Shown here: piece by piece, positions 1 through 8,867 of the stretch | Layout: each line of letters starts with the position of its first letter | How positions within the stretch are numbered: the stretch's first letter is position 1 | Assembly (NCBI RefSeq): GCF_000622365.1 | Contig: NZ_JASC01000014.1 | Location: forward strand, 1,116,001-1,180,000 | Origin: Sulfitobacter noctilucae | Lineage (GTDB): Bacteria > Pseudomonadota > Alphaproteobacteria > Rhodobacterales > Rhodobacteraceae | Direction: 5' to 3' | DNA length: 64,000 nucleotides | Notes under the pieces: generated by a model | Told to the model about the DNA's origin: nothing | The model's database searches: none | Seen by the model: the letters and a program-made list of their open reading frames with translations, nothing else | Made by a program: the position numbers and the translations under genes

Positions 1-590
1 ATGATCGGCTGCGCATCGAACGCGAATTGCGTGGCGATGGCCATCTTGGCATCGGTACGGGTCTGGAATTCATTTTTCCAACGCAGAGCATTATCGACCT
101 TGAGGCGGGTGCCGTCCAGATCGATGTCGCGGTTGCCTTCGGGGTGGCCCGCCACATGCAGACGCTCAAAGCCCGCTTCGTCAAACAGGCCCGTTTCCAT
201 CAACTGCATGGAGTCGCTAAAATCGCCGTGGGGCGTGGTGACACCACCTGCCAACAGCAATCCCTGCTTCACATCCGCTTCGCCTTGATACATGGCGATC
301 CAATTGGCCAGCGTAGCGCGGTCCTTGATAATCCTCGCCGGGAAGTGCGGCATGACCTTGTAGCCATCGGCATTCAGCCGCTTTGCCGTGGCGACCATAT
401 CCTCGATCGGCGTACCTTCGATATGGGCGATGTAGACGCAGGTGCCGGCGGGCAAAAGCGCGGTGAAATCCTCGACCTTTTCTGCGGTGCGGGGCATCAC
501 CTCGATCGAGTAATCTTGCAGAAAGCTCTCGATCTCGGGGGTCGTGGTCGGGGCAGGCGGCTCTTTGCGGCGGAAATTCAGCAATGCCAT
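1..590 (-). CDS. methylenetetrahydrofolate-reductase-like protein (N-terminal part, runs off window)
   Basis: The reading frame starts at an ATG complementary to 588-590 and stays open for about 196 codons to the window edge, so the C-terminal part is missing. The N-terminus has the SIEVMPR segment where MetF-type enzymes carry their conserved glutamate strand. Further in are VAGHPEGNRD, matching the MetF 'GYPEGH' motif, and IATQFAFDA, matching the 'TQ-FFD' strand. The family reduces 5,10-methylene-THF with a flavin. The divergent sequence and the neighbouring virulence-factor-family gene suggest one of the accessory C1 or corrinoid-linked MetF paralogues of Rhodobacterales rather than the methionine enzyme; that assignment is inference. 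A 30-nt gap separates it from the upstream gene, so the two are probably co-transcribed. Confidence 0.75.
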   Translation of the reverse strand, partial: MALLNFRRKEPPAPTTTPEIESFLQDYSIEVMPRTAEKVEDFTALLPAGTCVYIAHIEGTPIEDMVATAKRLNADGYKVMPHFPARIIKDRATLANWIAMYQGEADVKQGLLLAGGVTTPHGDFSDSMQLMETGLFDEAGFERLHVAGHPEGNRDIDLDGTRLKVDNALRWKNEFQTRTDAKMAIATQFAFDAQPI

Positions 591-620
591 GAGGGTGTCC
601 TTCATCATGAGCGGCAGGCC

Positions 621-917
621 TTAGGCCCGACCATCGTTGTCGATCAGCGTTTTCAAACGTTCTTTGTCGTATTCGGCATCGAGCCTCAGGGCTTCGGCAT
701 CCGCCACGGCATCAGCATCACCTTCGATGCTGAACGGCTCCGCCTTGCGCCAATCGGCCATATAGGCGTCGCTGTCCTGCGCCCCGATGCGCATCGCAAC
801 CCGGTCGATGGCCTGCTCAAACCGCTCTGGCAGGGGGCGTTTGGAGCCGCGACGGCCCTTACCCACAATCACCTGAGCGGGAATGTCGCGCCAGTACACT
901 ATTGTCACATCGACCAT
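621..917 (-). CDS. virulence factor family small protein (PF13769-like)
   Basis: This encodes a 98-residue, charged, soluble protein with no signal peptide. It opens VTIVYWRDIPAQV and contains GKGRRGSKRPLPERFEQAIDR-type sequence, which I recognise as the small family named 'virulence factor' in Pfam. The name is historical and says nothing about virulence here. In Rhodobacterales this gene is commonly found beside MetF-like and corrinoid methyltransferase genes, and here it lies just upstream of the MetF-like gene on the same strand. A role in that C1 pathway is inferred from context only. The biochemical function is unknown. Confidence 0.7.
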   Translation of the reverse strand: MVDVTIVYWRDIPAQVIVGKGRRGSKRPLPERFEQAIDRVAMRIGAQDSDAYMADWRKAEPFSIEGDADAVADAEALRLDAEYDKERLKTLIDNDGRA

Positions 918-1192
918 CGGATGATTCCTCGCCTGTCTTTCATCGGTCTAACCGTTGAAGGCTGCCGCGCTGTGCCGTTTTTCGACTTCACAGGGGCTTT
1001 CCGCGACCCCTGTGCTGACACTATGCAGGTTAGCGACCACAGCCCGGAACCGCGAGGGGCGCAGCCGCCCATAATTCTCACATTCATTGTGAGGTCTGCC
1101 ACAAATTACCCGTCCGCCGCGACGCCTTGCCGCTTGCGTGCGACCACCGGCCCGAGTAGCGTGGGGACAACTCGAAATGAAAGGCGCGAACC

Positions 1193-2314
1193 ATGGCGCC
1201 ACAGCGTCCCAAAGGTGCGGGCGCGCTCGATAAGGACAAACAGTCGGCTCTGAGCCCCGCGCCAGTTCCGCCCAGATCGTCCGAGCTATACGCGGCCCTC
1301 GATCTGGGCACAAATAGCTGCCGCATGTTGATCGCCCAGCCAAAGGGCAGCGGATTTCATGTGGTGGACAGCTTCTCGAAGTCCGTCCAATTGGGGGCAG
1401 GGCTCGAGAAAACCGGGCGCTTGTCGCGCGGGTCCATGACGCGCACCCTCCAAGCATTGCGCATCTGCCAGCAGAAGCTGCGCCGCAACAAGGTCAAAAG
1501 GATGCGCCTTGTGGCGACCGAGGCTTGCCGCCGCGCGTTGAACGGCGCGGATTTCATGCGCCGCATCCAGCGTGAAACCGGGCTGACGCTCGACATCATC
1601 AAGCCGGAGGAAGAAGCCCAGCTTGCGGTGATTTCCTGTGCGCCGCTGGTCAGCCGCAAGACCGAAAACTTACTTGTGGTAGATATCGGCGGCGGATCAA
1701 CCGAACTGGTCTGGATCGACATCTCGAAAGTACCCAAGGCCGACCGCGCACAATCCATCATGCGGTTGCACTCGGGCTTTGATCAAACTGCAAGCGACAT
1801 ACCGGCCGCCAAGGTGGTCGACTGGATCTCGGTTCCCTTGGGGGTCGCCACGCTGCGCGATCAATTTTTCGACGTCGAAGACGATGCCGCACGGTTTGCC
1901 CTGATGTCGTGGTTCTTTGAAGAGAACCTCCAAGACTTCACGCCTTATCAATCCGCACAACCCCAAGAGCGGTTCCAGATCGTCGGCACATCTGGCACTG
2001 TGACCACTGTCGCGGCAAGTCATCTGGGACTGAAACGCTATGACCGAACCAAGATCGACGGCTTGCGCATGACTTCGGACCAGATCGACAAAGTGATCCA
2101 TTCCTATCTTGCGATGGGACCGGGGGGCAGACGTTCGGACCCGCGCATTGGCACGGACCGGGCAGCCTTGATCATGTCAGGAGCGGCAATCTTGCAGGCG
2201 CTGATGCGCTGCTGGCCCACCGACCGGCTTAGCGTCGCCGACAGGGGCCTGCGTGAGGGTCTGCTTTATGCACAAATGAGCGCCGATGGTGTGCTGGAAG
2301 AAGGAATGTACTGA
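1193..2314 (+). CDS. ppx: exopolyphosphatase / (p)ppGpp phosphatase family (Ppx/GppA)
   Basis: This 373-residue protein is of the ASKHA fold. After a proline-rich, poorly conserved N-terminus (about 30 residues) come phosphate-1 motif [12 protein letters not shown] (about 35-46), the acidic segment [10 protein letters not shown] (about 137-146, holding the usual catalytic glutamate) and phosphate-2 motif [12 protein letters not shown] (about 163-174). The family removes terminal phosphates from polyphosphate or converts pppGpp to ppGpp. The length fits the short alphaproteobacterial form that lacks the C-terminal HD domain. An AAAGG precedes the ATG by about 9 nt. The stop lies 1 nt before rlmE, a pairing often seen in Rhodobacterales, so they should be one operon. 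Polyphosphatase and pppGpp-hydrolase activity cannot be told apart by eye. Confidence 0.88.
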   Translation: MAPQRPKGAGALDKDKQSALSPAPVPPRSSELYAALDLGTNSCRMLIAQPKGSGFHVVDSFSKSVQLGAGLEKTGRLSRGSMTRTLQALRICQQKLRRNKVKRMRLVATEACRRALNGADFMRRIQRETGLTLDIIKPEEEAQLAVISCAPLVSRKTENLLVVDIGGGSTELVWIDISKVPKADRAQSIMRLHSGFDQTASDIPAAKVVDWISVPLGVATLRDQFFDVEDDAARFALMSWFFEENLQDFTPYQSAQPQERFQIVGTSGTVTTVAASHLGLKRYDRTKIDGLRMTSDQIDKVIHSYLAMGPGGRRSDPRIGTDRAALIMSGAAILQALMRCWPTDRLSVADRGLREGLLYAQMSADGVLEEGMY

Positions 2315-2315
2315 G

Positions 2316-3056
2316 ATGGGCAAGACACCGACAGGTAAGAACACATCGGGGCGCGGCCAGCGTGACCTGAAGGTCAAGGTCAAGTCCGCACGCGGGCGCA
2401 CCACCAGCTCCACACGCTGGTTGCAGCGGCAGTTGAATGATCCCTATGTCAAACGCGCCAAGGCTGAAGGGTACCGGGGCAGGGCGGCGTTCAAAATCAT
2501 GGAGCTGGACGACAAGTTCCGTTTTCTGGTGCCGGGCGCACGAATTGTCGATCTGGGTGCTGCACCGGGGGGCTGGTGTCAGGTCGCGGTCAAACGCGCC
2601 AACATTCTGGGTGAACGCGGCGGCAAGGCGGTTGGCACCATTCTGGGCGTCGATCTGCAAGAAATGGAGCCGATTGCCGGCTGCGAGCTACATGTGCTCG
2701 ACTTCATGGATGAAGGTGCGGACGATCAGGTCAAGGAATGGCTGGGTGGCAAGGCCGATGTGGTGATGTCGGACATGGCGGCCTCATCTTCAGGACACAA
2801 AAAGACCGACCACCTTAAGATCATCGCGCTCTGCGAGGCGGCGGCTTACTTTGCATTTGATGTATTGGATGATGGCGGCACCTTTGTTGCAAAGGTTCTC
2901 GCGGGTGGCGCGGAAGGAGACCTCCAAAAGCTTTTGAAACAACGCTTTACCAAGGTTCACAACATCAAGCCGCCCTCCAGCAGGGCGGACAGTTCGGAAA
3001 AGTTCGTTGTCGCCACCGGCTTTCGCGGCGATCTGGCGGGGGCCGACACAGACTGA
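2316..3056 (+). CDS. rlmE: 23S rRNA (uridine-2'-O)-methyltransferase RlmE (FtsJ/RrmJ)
   Basis: I chose the ATG at 2316, immediately after the ppx stop, giving 246 residues; an upstream in-frame ATG at 2286 lies inside ppx. After a basic N-terminus, the SAM-binding motif [12 protein letters not shown] is clear. The K-D-K-E catalytic tetrad of the family is present: lysine in RAAFK, aspartate in VMSDMAA, lysine in FVAKVL and glutamate in SEKFVVA. The enzyme 2'-O-methylates U2552 of 23S rRNA in the A-loop during late 50S assembly. AAGGA at 2301-2305 is a possible ribosome site inside ppx, so translation is probably coupled. Confidence 0.92.
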   Translation: MGKTPTGKNTSGRGQRDLKVKVKSARGRTTSSTRWLQRQLNDPYVKRAKAEGYRGRAAFKIMELDDKFRFLVPGARIVDLGAAPGGWCQVAVKRANILGERGGKAVGTILGVDLQEMEPIAGCELHVLDFMDEGADDQVKEWLGGKADVVMSDMAASSSGHKKTDHLKIIALCEAAAYFAFDVLDDGGTFVAKVLAGGAEGDLQKLLKQRFTKVHNIKPPSSRADSSEKFVVATGFRGDLAGADTD

Positions 3057-3135
3057 GACAGCCCGAATTCACCGCCCCTTAAAGATTTCAAGCATAGGCT
3101 GCGGCCACCATAGTTTGAGATCAAAAGGAACGGTC

Positions 3136-3705
3136 ATGCTCAGAAAAACGCTTCTTGCCTTTACGCTCTTCGCGGCCCCTTCAGCCCATGCTGCCGAAGT
3201 GCCTCCGGCAATGTCGCAATATATCTATGGGGATCTGATGGCATGGGTAAACAACGACCAAATTGTGCAGGCCATTTCCGCGCAAAACCGAAGCATAGGC
3301 GAATTGAACCAGACCGAGATCATCGCCCGCGACGGCATCTGGCGGACGGAGATCGGTGAGACCGACAGGCCCACAGTCAACGCCGTCCTGAATGCACCGC
3401 TCTCCGACTTTCTGCGCAGCCGCCAGTCGGAATCGAATGGCCGCATCACAGAGGTCTTTGTCATGGACCGCTACGGCCTGAACGTCGCGGCCAGCGATAT
3501 GACCTCGGACTATTGGCAGGGGGACGAAGCCAAATTCACCGAAACATTCGCCAGGGGTTCCGGCGCGGTGTACATCGGCGACATCGAACTGGATGAAAGC
3601 TCCCAGACCTATCAGGGTCAGGTGTCCTTTGCCGTGACCGATCCTGAGACAGGCAGTGTCATCGGGGCCATTACGGTCGGCCTCAATGCGGAGCCTTTCT
3701 ATTAA
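3136..3705 (+). CDS. secreted single-Cache-like (PDC sensor) protein
   Basis: This is a 189-residue protein with a clear Sec signal peptide (about residues 1-21, ending AHA-AE). The mature part resembles a free-standing periplasmic Cache/PDC ligand-binding domain: a long N-terminal helix, then VFVMDRYGLNVAASDMTSDYWQGDEAKF, which follows the Cache pattern of a 'D-x-x-G' turn leading to 'D-Y-x-x-G-D-x-x', then two more strands and a terminal GAITVGL strand. No transmembrane or signalling domain follows, so it would have to pass ligand information to a separate receptor or act as a chaperone. An AAGGAA 5 nt upstream supports this start. The ligand is unknown. Confidence 0.7.
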   Translation: MLRKTLLAFTLFAAPSAHAAEVPPAMSQYIYGDLMAWVNNDQIVQAISAQNRSIGELNQTEIIARDGIWRTEIGETDRPTVNAVLNAPLSDFLRSRQSESNGRITEVFVMDRYGLNVAASDMTSDYWQGDEAKFTETFARGSGAVYIGDIELDESSQTYQGQVSFAVTDPETGSVIGAITVGLNAEPFY

Positions 3706-3754
3706 ATTCTAGCGCTATCGCATGAAGAAGTGACCGCGCAAGACCCCGAAGGTT

Positions 3755-3775
3755 CGGCCATAGATAGTATGGCCG
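3755..3775 (+). terminator. possible weak terminator after the Cache-like gene
   Basis: A 7-bp perfect stem (CGGCCAT at 3755-3761, ATGGCCG at 3769-3775) with a 7-nt loop lies 50 nt past the stop codon. The following TTCTGATT is only moderately T-rich, so efficiency is doubtful. Confidence 0.35.
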
Positions 3776-3828
3776 TTCTGATTCCAGAAAAATCTATTCG
3801 ACAATCCGAAAAGCGTGCCGCGCTGAGC

Positions 3829-4077
3829 TTAGTCGTCTTTGGTGCGGATCGAGAAAGACGGGGAGCGCCGAGCAGGCTTTTTCCCGATCTTGCCGGTGTC
3901 ACCCAAAGGACGAAGCGATGAAAGCCCGCGCAAGATCATCTTGTCAGCTGTGTTCTCATCCAGATACTTTTCCTGAACCGCCCTTTGCGCCGCATTTGGT
4001 CTTCGCGGTTTCGATTGCCGCAGCAGTTCAAACATCTTCGCATGACGCGAGCGGGGTTTGGGATCGGTCTCGTTCAT
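3829..4077 (-). CDS. hypothetical small basic protein
   Basis: An 82-codon frame fills an otherwise empty stretch between the Cache-like gene and doeD. The product is basic (many K/R), hydrophilic, with no signal peptide or recognisable domain. Composition looks plausible for a real protein, but no Shine-Dalgarno precedes the ATG at 4077 or the internal ATG at 4035. It may be a spurious frame in GC-rich DNA. Conservation across Rhodobacterales would settle it. Confidence 0.3.
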   Translation of the reverse strand: MNETDPKPRSRHAKMFELLRQSKPRRPNAAQRAVQEKYLDENTADKMILRGLSSLRPLGDTGKIGKKPARRSPSFSIRTKDD

Positions 4078-4214
4078 AGCAGCCGTCAGTTTGTTGCAGG
4101 CTTTTGGCTATGCGCGGAATATGGCTGCGTCAAGACAAGGACAGGGCCAAAGCGCGACCACCAAGCCGCGCTCACGCCACCTTTTACGCCTGCACGTAGC
4201 CGCTGATTGAGAAC

Positions 4215-5594
4215 TTACCCAAGCACCTCGGCCACCGCGTCACGGGTGGCAGCCACCACGATATTGGCTTCTTCTTTGGTCAGCAAAAAGGGCGGGGCAA
4301 AACCCAGAATATCGCCCTGTGGCATGGCCCGGGCGATCACCCCCCGCTCCAGCATGGCTGCGACCACACGCGGTCCGACCTTATCGCCCGCATCGAAAAA
4401 CGCACGATCTTCGCGGTCTTTGACCAATTCAACCGCGCAGAGCATTCCGGCACCGCGTACTTCGCCCACATGGGCATGATCGCCCAAAGCCTCCTGCATT
4501 GCGCTGTTCAGATAGGCACCGACACTGCCCGCATTGGCGACAAGATCAAGCCGGTCCAGCAGCTTCAGGTTCGCCACCCCCGCCGCAGCACCAATGGGAT
4601 GCGCGGAATAGGTCCAGCCATGGCCGAAGGGGCCGAATTCATCTGTGCCTTGCTCCAGCACAGCCCAGACTTTGTCTGACACCACCGACCCCGACAGCGG
4701 CGCATAGGCCGAGGTCAGTCCCTTGGCGATTGTCATCAGATCAGGCCGGATGCCGTAATGATCAGACCCCATCATGGTGCCCAAGCGTCCAAAGCCGGTC
4801 ACAACTTCATCTGCAATCAACAATATGTCGTGCCGGTCCAGTACCTCCTGGATCGCGGGCCAGTAGCCTTCGGGCGGCGGGACAATCCCGCCTGTGCCCA
4901 GCACCGGCTCTCCGATAAAGGCGGCGATTGTATCGGCCCCCTCGCGGGCAATCAGGGCTTCCAGCTTGGCCACGCAATCGGCAGTAAACGCGGCCTCGTC
5001 CATATCGCGGTCGGGACGGCGATAGAAATAGGGCGCTTCGGTGTGCAGCACGCCTGCCAAAGGCAGGTCAAACTTGCGGTGGAACAGATCAAGTCCAGTC
5101 AGCGAGCCGGTCATCAGTCCTGAGCCATGATAGCCGCGCCAGCGCGAGATAATTTTTTTCTTCTCGGGCCGTCCCAGCACGTTGTTGTAATACCAGACGA
5201 GTTTGATGTTGGTCTCGTTCGCATCCGACCCGCTCATCCCGTAGTAGACGTGGTTCATGCCTTCAGGAGCCCGTTCCGCAATCATCCGCGATAGGGTAAT
5301 CGACGCCTCGGTCCCGTGTCCGGCGTAGGAATGGTAATAGGCCAGCTCATGCGCCTGTTCCGCGATGGCATCTGCGATCTCGGCATGGCCGTAGCCTACG
5401 TTTACGCAATAAAGACCGGCAAAAGCATCAAGCGAACGCTTGCCCTCGCGGTCGGTGATATAAACGCCTTTGGCATCTGTGATGATCCGGTTGCTGATGT
5501 CATGGCGGGCGAATTGCGCCAGATGTGTGGATGCGTGAAAGAAATGATCGTGGTCCCATTGGGTCAGCTGATCGTTGGTCAAGGCCTTGTTCAT
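4215..5594 (-). CDS. doeD: class III aminotransferase, probable L-2,4-diaminobutyrate transaminase (DoeD)
   Basis: This is a 459-residue fold-type I PLP enzyme of class III. Visible features are [12 protein letters not shown] (about 117-128, PLP phosphate contact), FIGEPV (about 226-231), [12 protein letters not shown] (about 259-270, PLP-pyridine aspartate D262) and TIAKGL (Schiff-base lysine K291). The family transfers an omega-amino group to pyruvate or 2-oxoglutarate. Its location back-to-back with doeA and doeB makes diaminobutyrate, the product of DoeA/DoeB, the likely amino donor, giving aspartate-semialdehyde; that substrate is inferred from context. A strong AAAGGAG lies 7 nt before the ATG. 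The 190-bp gap to doeA should hold divergent promoters. Confidence 0.8.
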   Translation of the reverse strand: MNKALTNDQLTQWDHDHFFHASTHLAQFARHDISNRIITDAKGVYITDREGKRSLDAFAGLYCVNVGYGHAEIADAIAEQAHELAYYHSYAGHGTEASITLSRMIAERAPEGMNHVYYGMSGSDANETNIKLVWYYNNVLGRPEKKKIISRWRGYHGSGLMTGSLTGLDLFHRKFDLPLAGVLHTEAPYFYRRPDRDMDEAAFTADCVAKLEALIAREGADTIAAFIGEPVLGTGGIVPPPEGYWPAIQEVLDRHDILLIADEVVTGFGRLGTMMGSDHYGIRPDLMTIAKGLTSAYAPLSGSVVSDKVWAVLEQGTDEFGPFGHGWTYSAHPIGAAAGVANLKLLDRLDLVANAGSVGAYLNSAMQEALGDHAHVGEVRGAGMLCAVELVKDREDRAFFDAGDKVGPRVVAAMLERGVIARAMPQGDILGFAPPFLLTKEEANIVVAATRDAVAEVLG

Positions 5595-5784
5595 CTGTTG
5601 CTCCTTTATTCATCGCACGCGTTGGTCCTCCAAATCGCTAGTCTATTTCACCCTCTCCGACCACCCCCCAAGGCGGGGTGACACACCATTCAGAAAGACG
5701 AGCGTCAAAGACCGCTTGTCAATTGCACTCAAACGCAAGACCATTTCCAGTGGGACGCAGCCGCTGTGGTACGAGGGACAAACC

Positions 5785-6969
5785 ATGACGACATTTGAAA
5801 AGAACTTCACCACAGCCGAGTACACCCGCCGGATCGCCAAGACCCGCGTGGCGATGGAGGCACGGGGTCTCGACGCGATTGTCGTTTGCGATCCCTCGAA
5901 TATGTCCTGGCTGACGGGGTACGACGGGTGGTCCTTCTATGTCTATCAAGGGGTGATCCTGACCCATTCGGGCGATCCAGTCTGGTGGGGCCGGGCGATG
6001 GATGCGCTGGGGGCAGCGCGGACGGTCTTTATGACCGGTGCCGATCACATCCGCGGCTATGACGATACCTTTGTGCAAAACCCCGACAAACACCCGATGC
6101 AGGAACTGGCGACCCTCTTGACCGAGTTGGGATTGGAAAACGCCCGCATCGGTGTCGAGATGGACAACTATTACTATTCCGCCGCCGCCCATGTCGCACT
6201 GGCTGGCGGCCTGCCGCAGGCGACGCTGTCGGATGTAACGGGGCTGGTAAACTGGCAACGCGCCATCAAATCCGAACGCGAGATCGAATACATGCGCCGC
6301 GCGGCCCGGATCGTTGAAGCGATGCACGCCCGAATTCTTGAGCTTGCCGAACCCGGCATGCGCAAAAATGATCTGATCGCCGAAATTTATGCCACCGGCA
6401 TCCGGGGGGCGGACGGGTTCTGGGGCGATTACCCGGCCATTGTGCCGATGGCACCTTCGGGACTGGATGCAACCGCGCCCCACCTGACATGGGATGACCG
6501 TCCGATGCAGACTGGGGAGGCCACGTTTTTCGAGATCGCAGGCGCGCACCGCCGCTATCAATGTCCGCAATCGCGCACGCTGTTTCTGGGCGAAGTACCG
6601 CAAAAGTTTCGGGATGCCGAAAACGCCGTGCTGGACGCGATCGAAGCGGGGCTTGCGCAGGCCAAACCGGGCAATCAGGCCCAGGACATCGCCAATGCCT
6701 TCAATGCCACACTCAACAAGGCCGGCTTTAGCAAGGACAGCCGCTGTGGCTATGCCATAGGCATCAGCTATCCCCCCGATTGGGGCGAACGAACGATCTC
6801 TTTCCGGCGTGGCGACACCACGGTTCTGGAACCCGGCATGACCTTTCATTTCATGCCTGCGCTCTGGCTTGACGACGGCGGACTTGAGATTACGGAGCCT
6901 ATTCTGATCACCGAAGAGGGCTTTGAGTGCCTATGCACAACGCCCCGTGAACTATGGGTAAAAGCATGA
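5785..6969 (+). CDS. doeA: ectoine hydrolase DoeA (M24/creatinase family)
   Basis: The ATG at 5785 has GAGGGA 6-10 nt upstream and gives 394 residues, normal for DoeA. The protein has the two-domain creatinase/prolidase architecture: an N-terminal domain to about residue 165 and a C-terminal pita-bread domain. Segments such as VCDPSNMSWLTGYDGWSFY, the GFWGDYP stretch and CGYAIGISYPPDWGE are typical of ectoine hydrolases, which do not keep the full metal-ligand set of aminopeptidases. DoeA opens the ectoine ring to N-acetyl-diaminobutyrate in the cytoplasm. It overlaps doeB by 4 nt (ATGA), so translational coupling is expected. Confidence 0.88.
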   Translation: MTTFEKNFTTAEYTRRIAKTRVAMEARGLDAIVVCDPSNMSWLTGYDGWSFYVYQGVILTHSGDPVWWGRAMDALGAARTVFMTGADHIRGYDDTFVQNPDKHPMQELATLLTELGLENARIGVEMDNYYYSAAAHVALAGGLPQATLSDVTGLVNWQRAIKSEREIEYMRRAARIVEAMHARILELAEPGMRKNDLIAEIYATGIRGADGFWGDYPAIVPMAPSGLDATAPHLTWDDRPMQTGEATFFEIAGAHRRYQCPQSRTLFLGEVPQKFRDAENAVLDAIEAGLAQAKPGNQAQDIANAFNATLNKAGFSKDSRCGYAIGISYPPDWGERTISFRRGDTTVLEPGMTFHFMPALWLDDGGLEITEPILITEEGFECLCTTPRELWVKA

Positions 6970-7958
6970 CCGACAACCCCATCAAACCGACTATTCCACT
7001 GGATGTGGAGGGTGTGCATCACGGTTTCCTGAAACTCCCTCACAGTCGCAATGACAGTGCATGGGGCTCTGTCATGGTGCCTATCACGGTGATTGCAAAC
7101 GGGCAGGGGCCGACGGCGCTGCTGACAGGCGCGAACCACGGCGATGAATACGAGGGACCGATTGCCCTGCAAGAACTTGCGGCCACCCTGTCGGCAGAAG
7201 ACGTCACCGGGCGGGTCATCATTCTGCCGATGATGAACCAGCCTGCCTTTGCCGCTGGCACCCGTTGTTCGCCCATTGACGGGGCCAATATGAACCGCAG
7301 TTTTCCGGGTCGTCCGGATGGGACCGTGACGCAAAAGCTGTGCCACTACATTGCCACGCAATTGGTGCCACTGGCCGATCTGGTTCTGGATTTCCATTCA
7401 GGCGGCAAGACGTTGGATTTCCTGCCGTTCGCCGCTGCTCATGTGCTGGATGATAAGGAACAAGAGGCCGCCTGCATGGCGGCGATGCAAGCTTTCAACG
7501 CGCCGTTTTCCGTTCGCATGTTGGAGATCGACAATGTCGGCATGTTCGACACCGAGGTAGAGCGTCAGGGCAAGGTCTTTGTCACCACCGAACTGGGTGG
7601 CGCAGGCACCGCCACCGCCCGGAGCGTGGCGATTGCCCGCAAAGGCATCCGCAATCTGCTGATCCATGCGGGCATTACCCAAGGTGAGGTCGACAGCGCC
7701 CCCAGCGCCCAGCTCGACATGCCCGATGACAGCTGTTTCGCCTTTGCAGAAGAGGCGGGGTTGGTCGAATACCTGCATGATCTTGGCGCTGACGTTGCGA
7801 AAGGGCAAGCTATCGCGCGAATATGGCCTGCAGACCGCAGTGGCGTTGCACCCTGCTTGTGCACAGCACAGCGGGACGGCGTTCTGACCGCACGGCATAT
7901 TCCGGGATTAATCAAGATCGGCGACTGCCTTGCACTGGTGGCAAGCCGCACTAGCTAA
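6966..7958 (+). CDS. doeB: N-alpha-acetyl-L-2,4-diaminobutyrate deacetylase DoeB
   Basis: I chose the ATG at 6966, which overlaps the doeA stop as ATGA; an in-frame ATG at 6954 is also possible. The protein has 330 residues and belongs to the succinylglutamate desuccinylase/aspartoacylase-like zinc family. TGANHGDEYEGP carries the first zinc His and Glu, and LDFHSGG carries the second zinc His; NMNRSFPG is also family-typical. It removes acetate from N-acetyl-diaminobutyrate to give 2,4-diaminobutyrate, the substrate of the transaminase encoded divergently. The usual neighbours in other bacteria (transporter uehABC or teaABC, regulator enuR, asnC, and doeC) are not seen nearby. Confidence 0.87.
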   Translation: MTDNPIKPTIPLDVEGVHHGFLKLPHSRNDSAWGSVMVPITVIANGQGPTALLTGANHGDEYEGPIALQELAATLSAEDVTGRVIILPMMNQPAFAAGTRCSPIDGANMNRSFPGRPDGTVTQKLCHYIATQLVPLADLVLDFHSGGKTLDFLPFAAAHVLDDKEQEAACMAAMQAFNAPFSVRMLEIDNVGMFDTEVERQGKVFVTTELGGAGTATARSVAIARKGIRNLLIHAGITQGEVDSAPSAQLDMPDDSCFAFAEEAGLVEYLHDLGADVAKGQAIARIWPADRSGVAPCLCTAQRDGVLTARHIPGLIKIGDCLALVASRTS

Positions 7959-8088
7959 GGATTGTCGACGCGCAGCTGACACCCCCCCGGACAAATCGCT
8001 TTGCGGTTGTCGAAGTGTTTCGCTACGGGAAGGCAAGGCCCGCGATCACACCCCACAGGCTCTCCACCCCCTTACCCGGAGTTATTCC

Positions 8089-8865
8089 ATGTTGCTCGAT
8101 GTAACAGTGTCTCTTGTCTATGCTGCGCTGCAGGCCTGCGATGCGCTTTTGCAAATCGAACCTACCACCGACAGCGCACAACGCTGCGATGATCCGCGTT
8201 TCCTGCTGATGTCAGGAACGGATGTGCGGATGTTCGAGGGGGAAGATACCGTTGGTATGCGCAGATGGATTTCGGTCAAAAACCAGCTGGACTGCCAGTA
8301 CAAAGCTCAATTCGAGGTCAGCCGCACCGCTGCCGATCTAAGTGCGCTCGAAGAAACCCCGCGTCATCAACTGGCCGGTTCCGTGATCCAGTATCTGATG
8401 CCCTCGCGGTACTGCCAATCCGACCTTTTCCTTGATTTCACCGCCAGTCAGTTCGGTGGGCTGTCGGGCGGCGCGCGGGTGATGGCCATGCGCGACTGGG
8501 TGGCGCAGAATCTGACCTATGACAATTCCGTCAGCGATGCGGGTACCACGGCAACAGACAGTTTCTCCGCCCTGCGCGGGGTCTGCCGCGACTATGCCCA
8601 TGTGCTGATTTCCTTGCTGCGTGCCGCAGGCGTTCCGGCGCGTTTTGTGAGTGCCTATGGGCCGGATGTGACACCGCAGGATTTCCACGCGGTGGTCGAG
8701 GTATTCCTTGAGGGAGCCTGGCATTTGCTCGATCCGACCGATATGGCCGCACCGGACGAAATTGTGCGCATATGCGTTGGACGTGACGCAGCCGATGCGT
8801 CATTTCTGACCTCATACGGCGCGTTGAACTTGCAAGAACAATCCGTCGATGTGCAGCGTGCCTGA
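8089..8865 (+). CDS. transglutaminase-like cysteine protease-fold protein
   Basis: The ATG at 8089 has CCGGAG 7 nt upstream; it gives 258 residues and no signal peptide. An N-terminal beta-rich region (about 1-120) precedes a transglutaminase core with an intact triad: Cys166 in GVCRDYAH, His200 in DFHAVVE and Asp215 in LLDPTD. This is the bacterial COG1305-type arrangement, with hydrolase, transamidase or deamidase activity possible. It converges tail to tail on a second transglutaminase gene with only 2 bp between the stops, and it probably belongs functionally with the amidoligase/ATP-grasp operon on the opposite strand. The substrate is unknown. Confidence 0.82.
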   Translation: MLLDVTVSLVYAALQACDALLQIEPTTDSAQRCDDPRFLLMSGTDVRMFEGEDTVGMRRWISVKNQLDCQYKAQFEVSRTAADLSALEETPRHQLAGSVIQYLMPSRYCQSDLFLDFTASQFGGLSGGARVMAMRDWVAQNLTYDNSVSDAGTTATDSFSALRGVCRDYAHVLISLLRAAGVPARFVSAYGPDVTPQDFHAVVEVFLEGAWHLLDPTDMAAPDEIVRICVGRDAADASFLTSYGALNLQEQSVDVQRA

Positions 8866-8867
8866 CC

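Noticed and set aside
621-917. Pathogenicity role suggested by the 'virulence factor' family name
   Set aside because: The name comes from an old annotation; the neighbouring C1-metabolism gene argues for a metabolic context.
27-1253. Plus-strand frame of 408 codons covering the window start
   Set aside because: It is antisense to the MetF-like and virulence-factor-family genes, whose motifs are clear on the minus strand.
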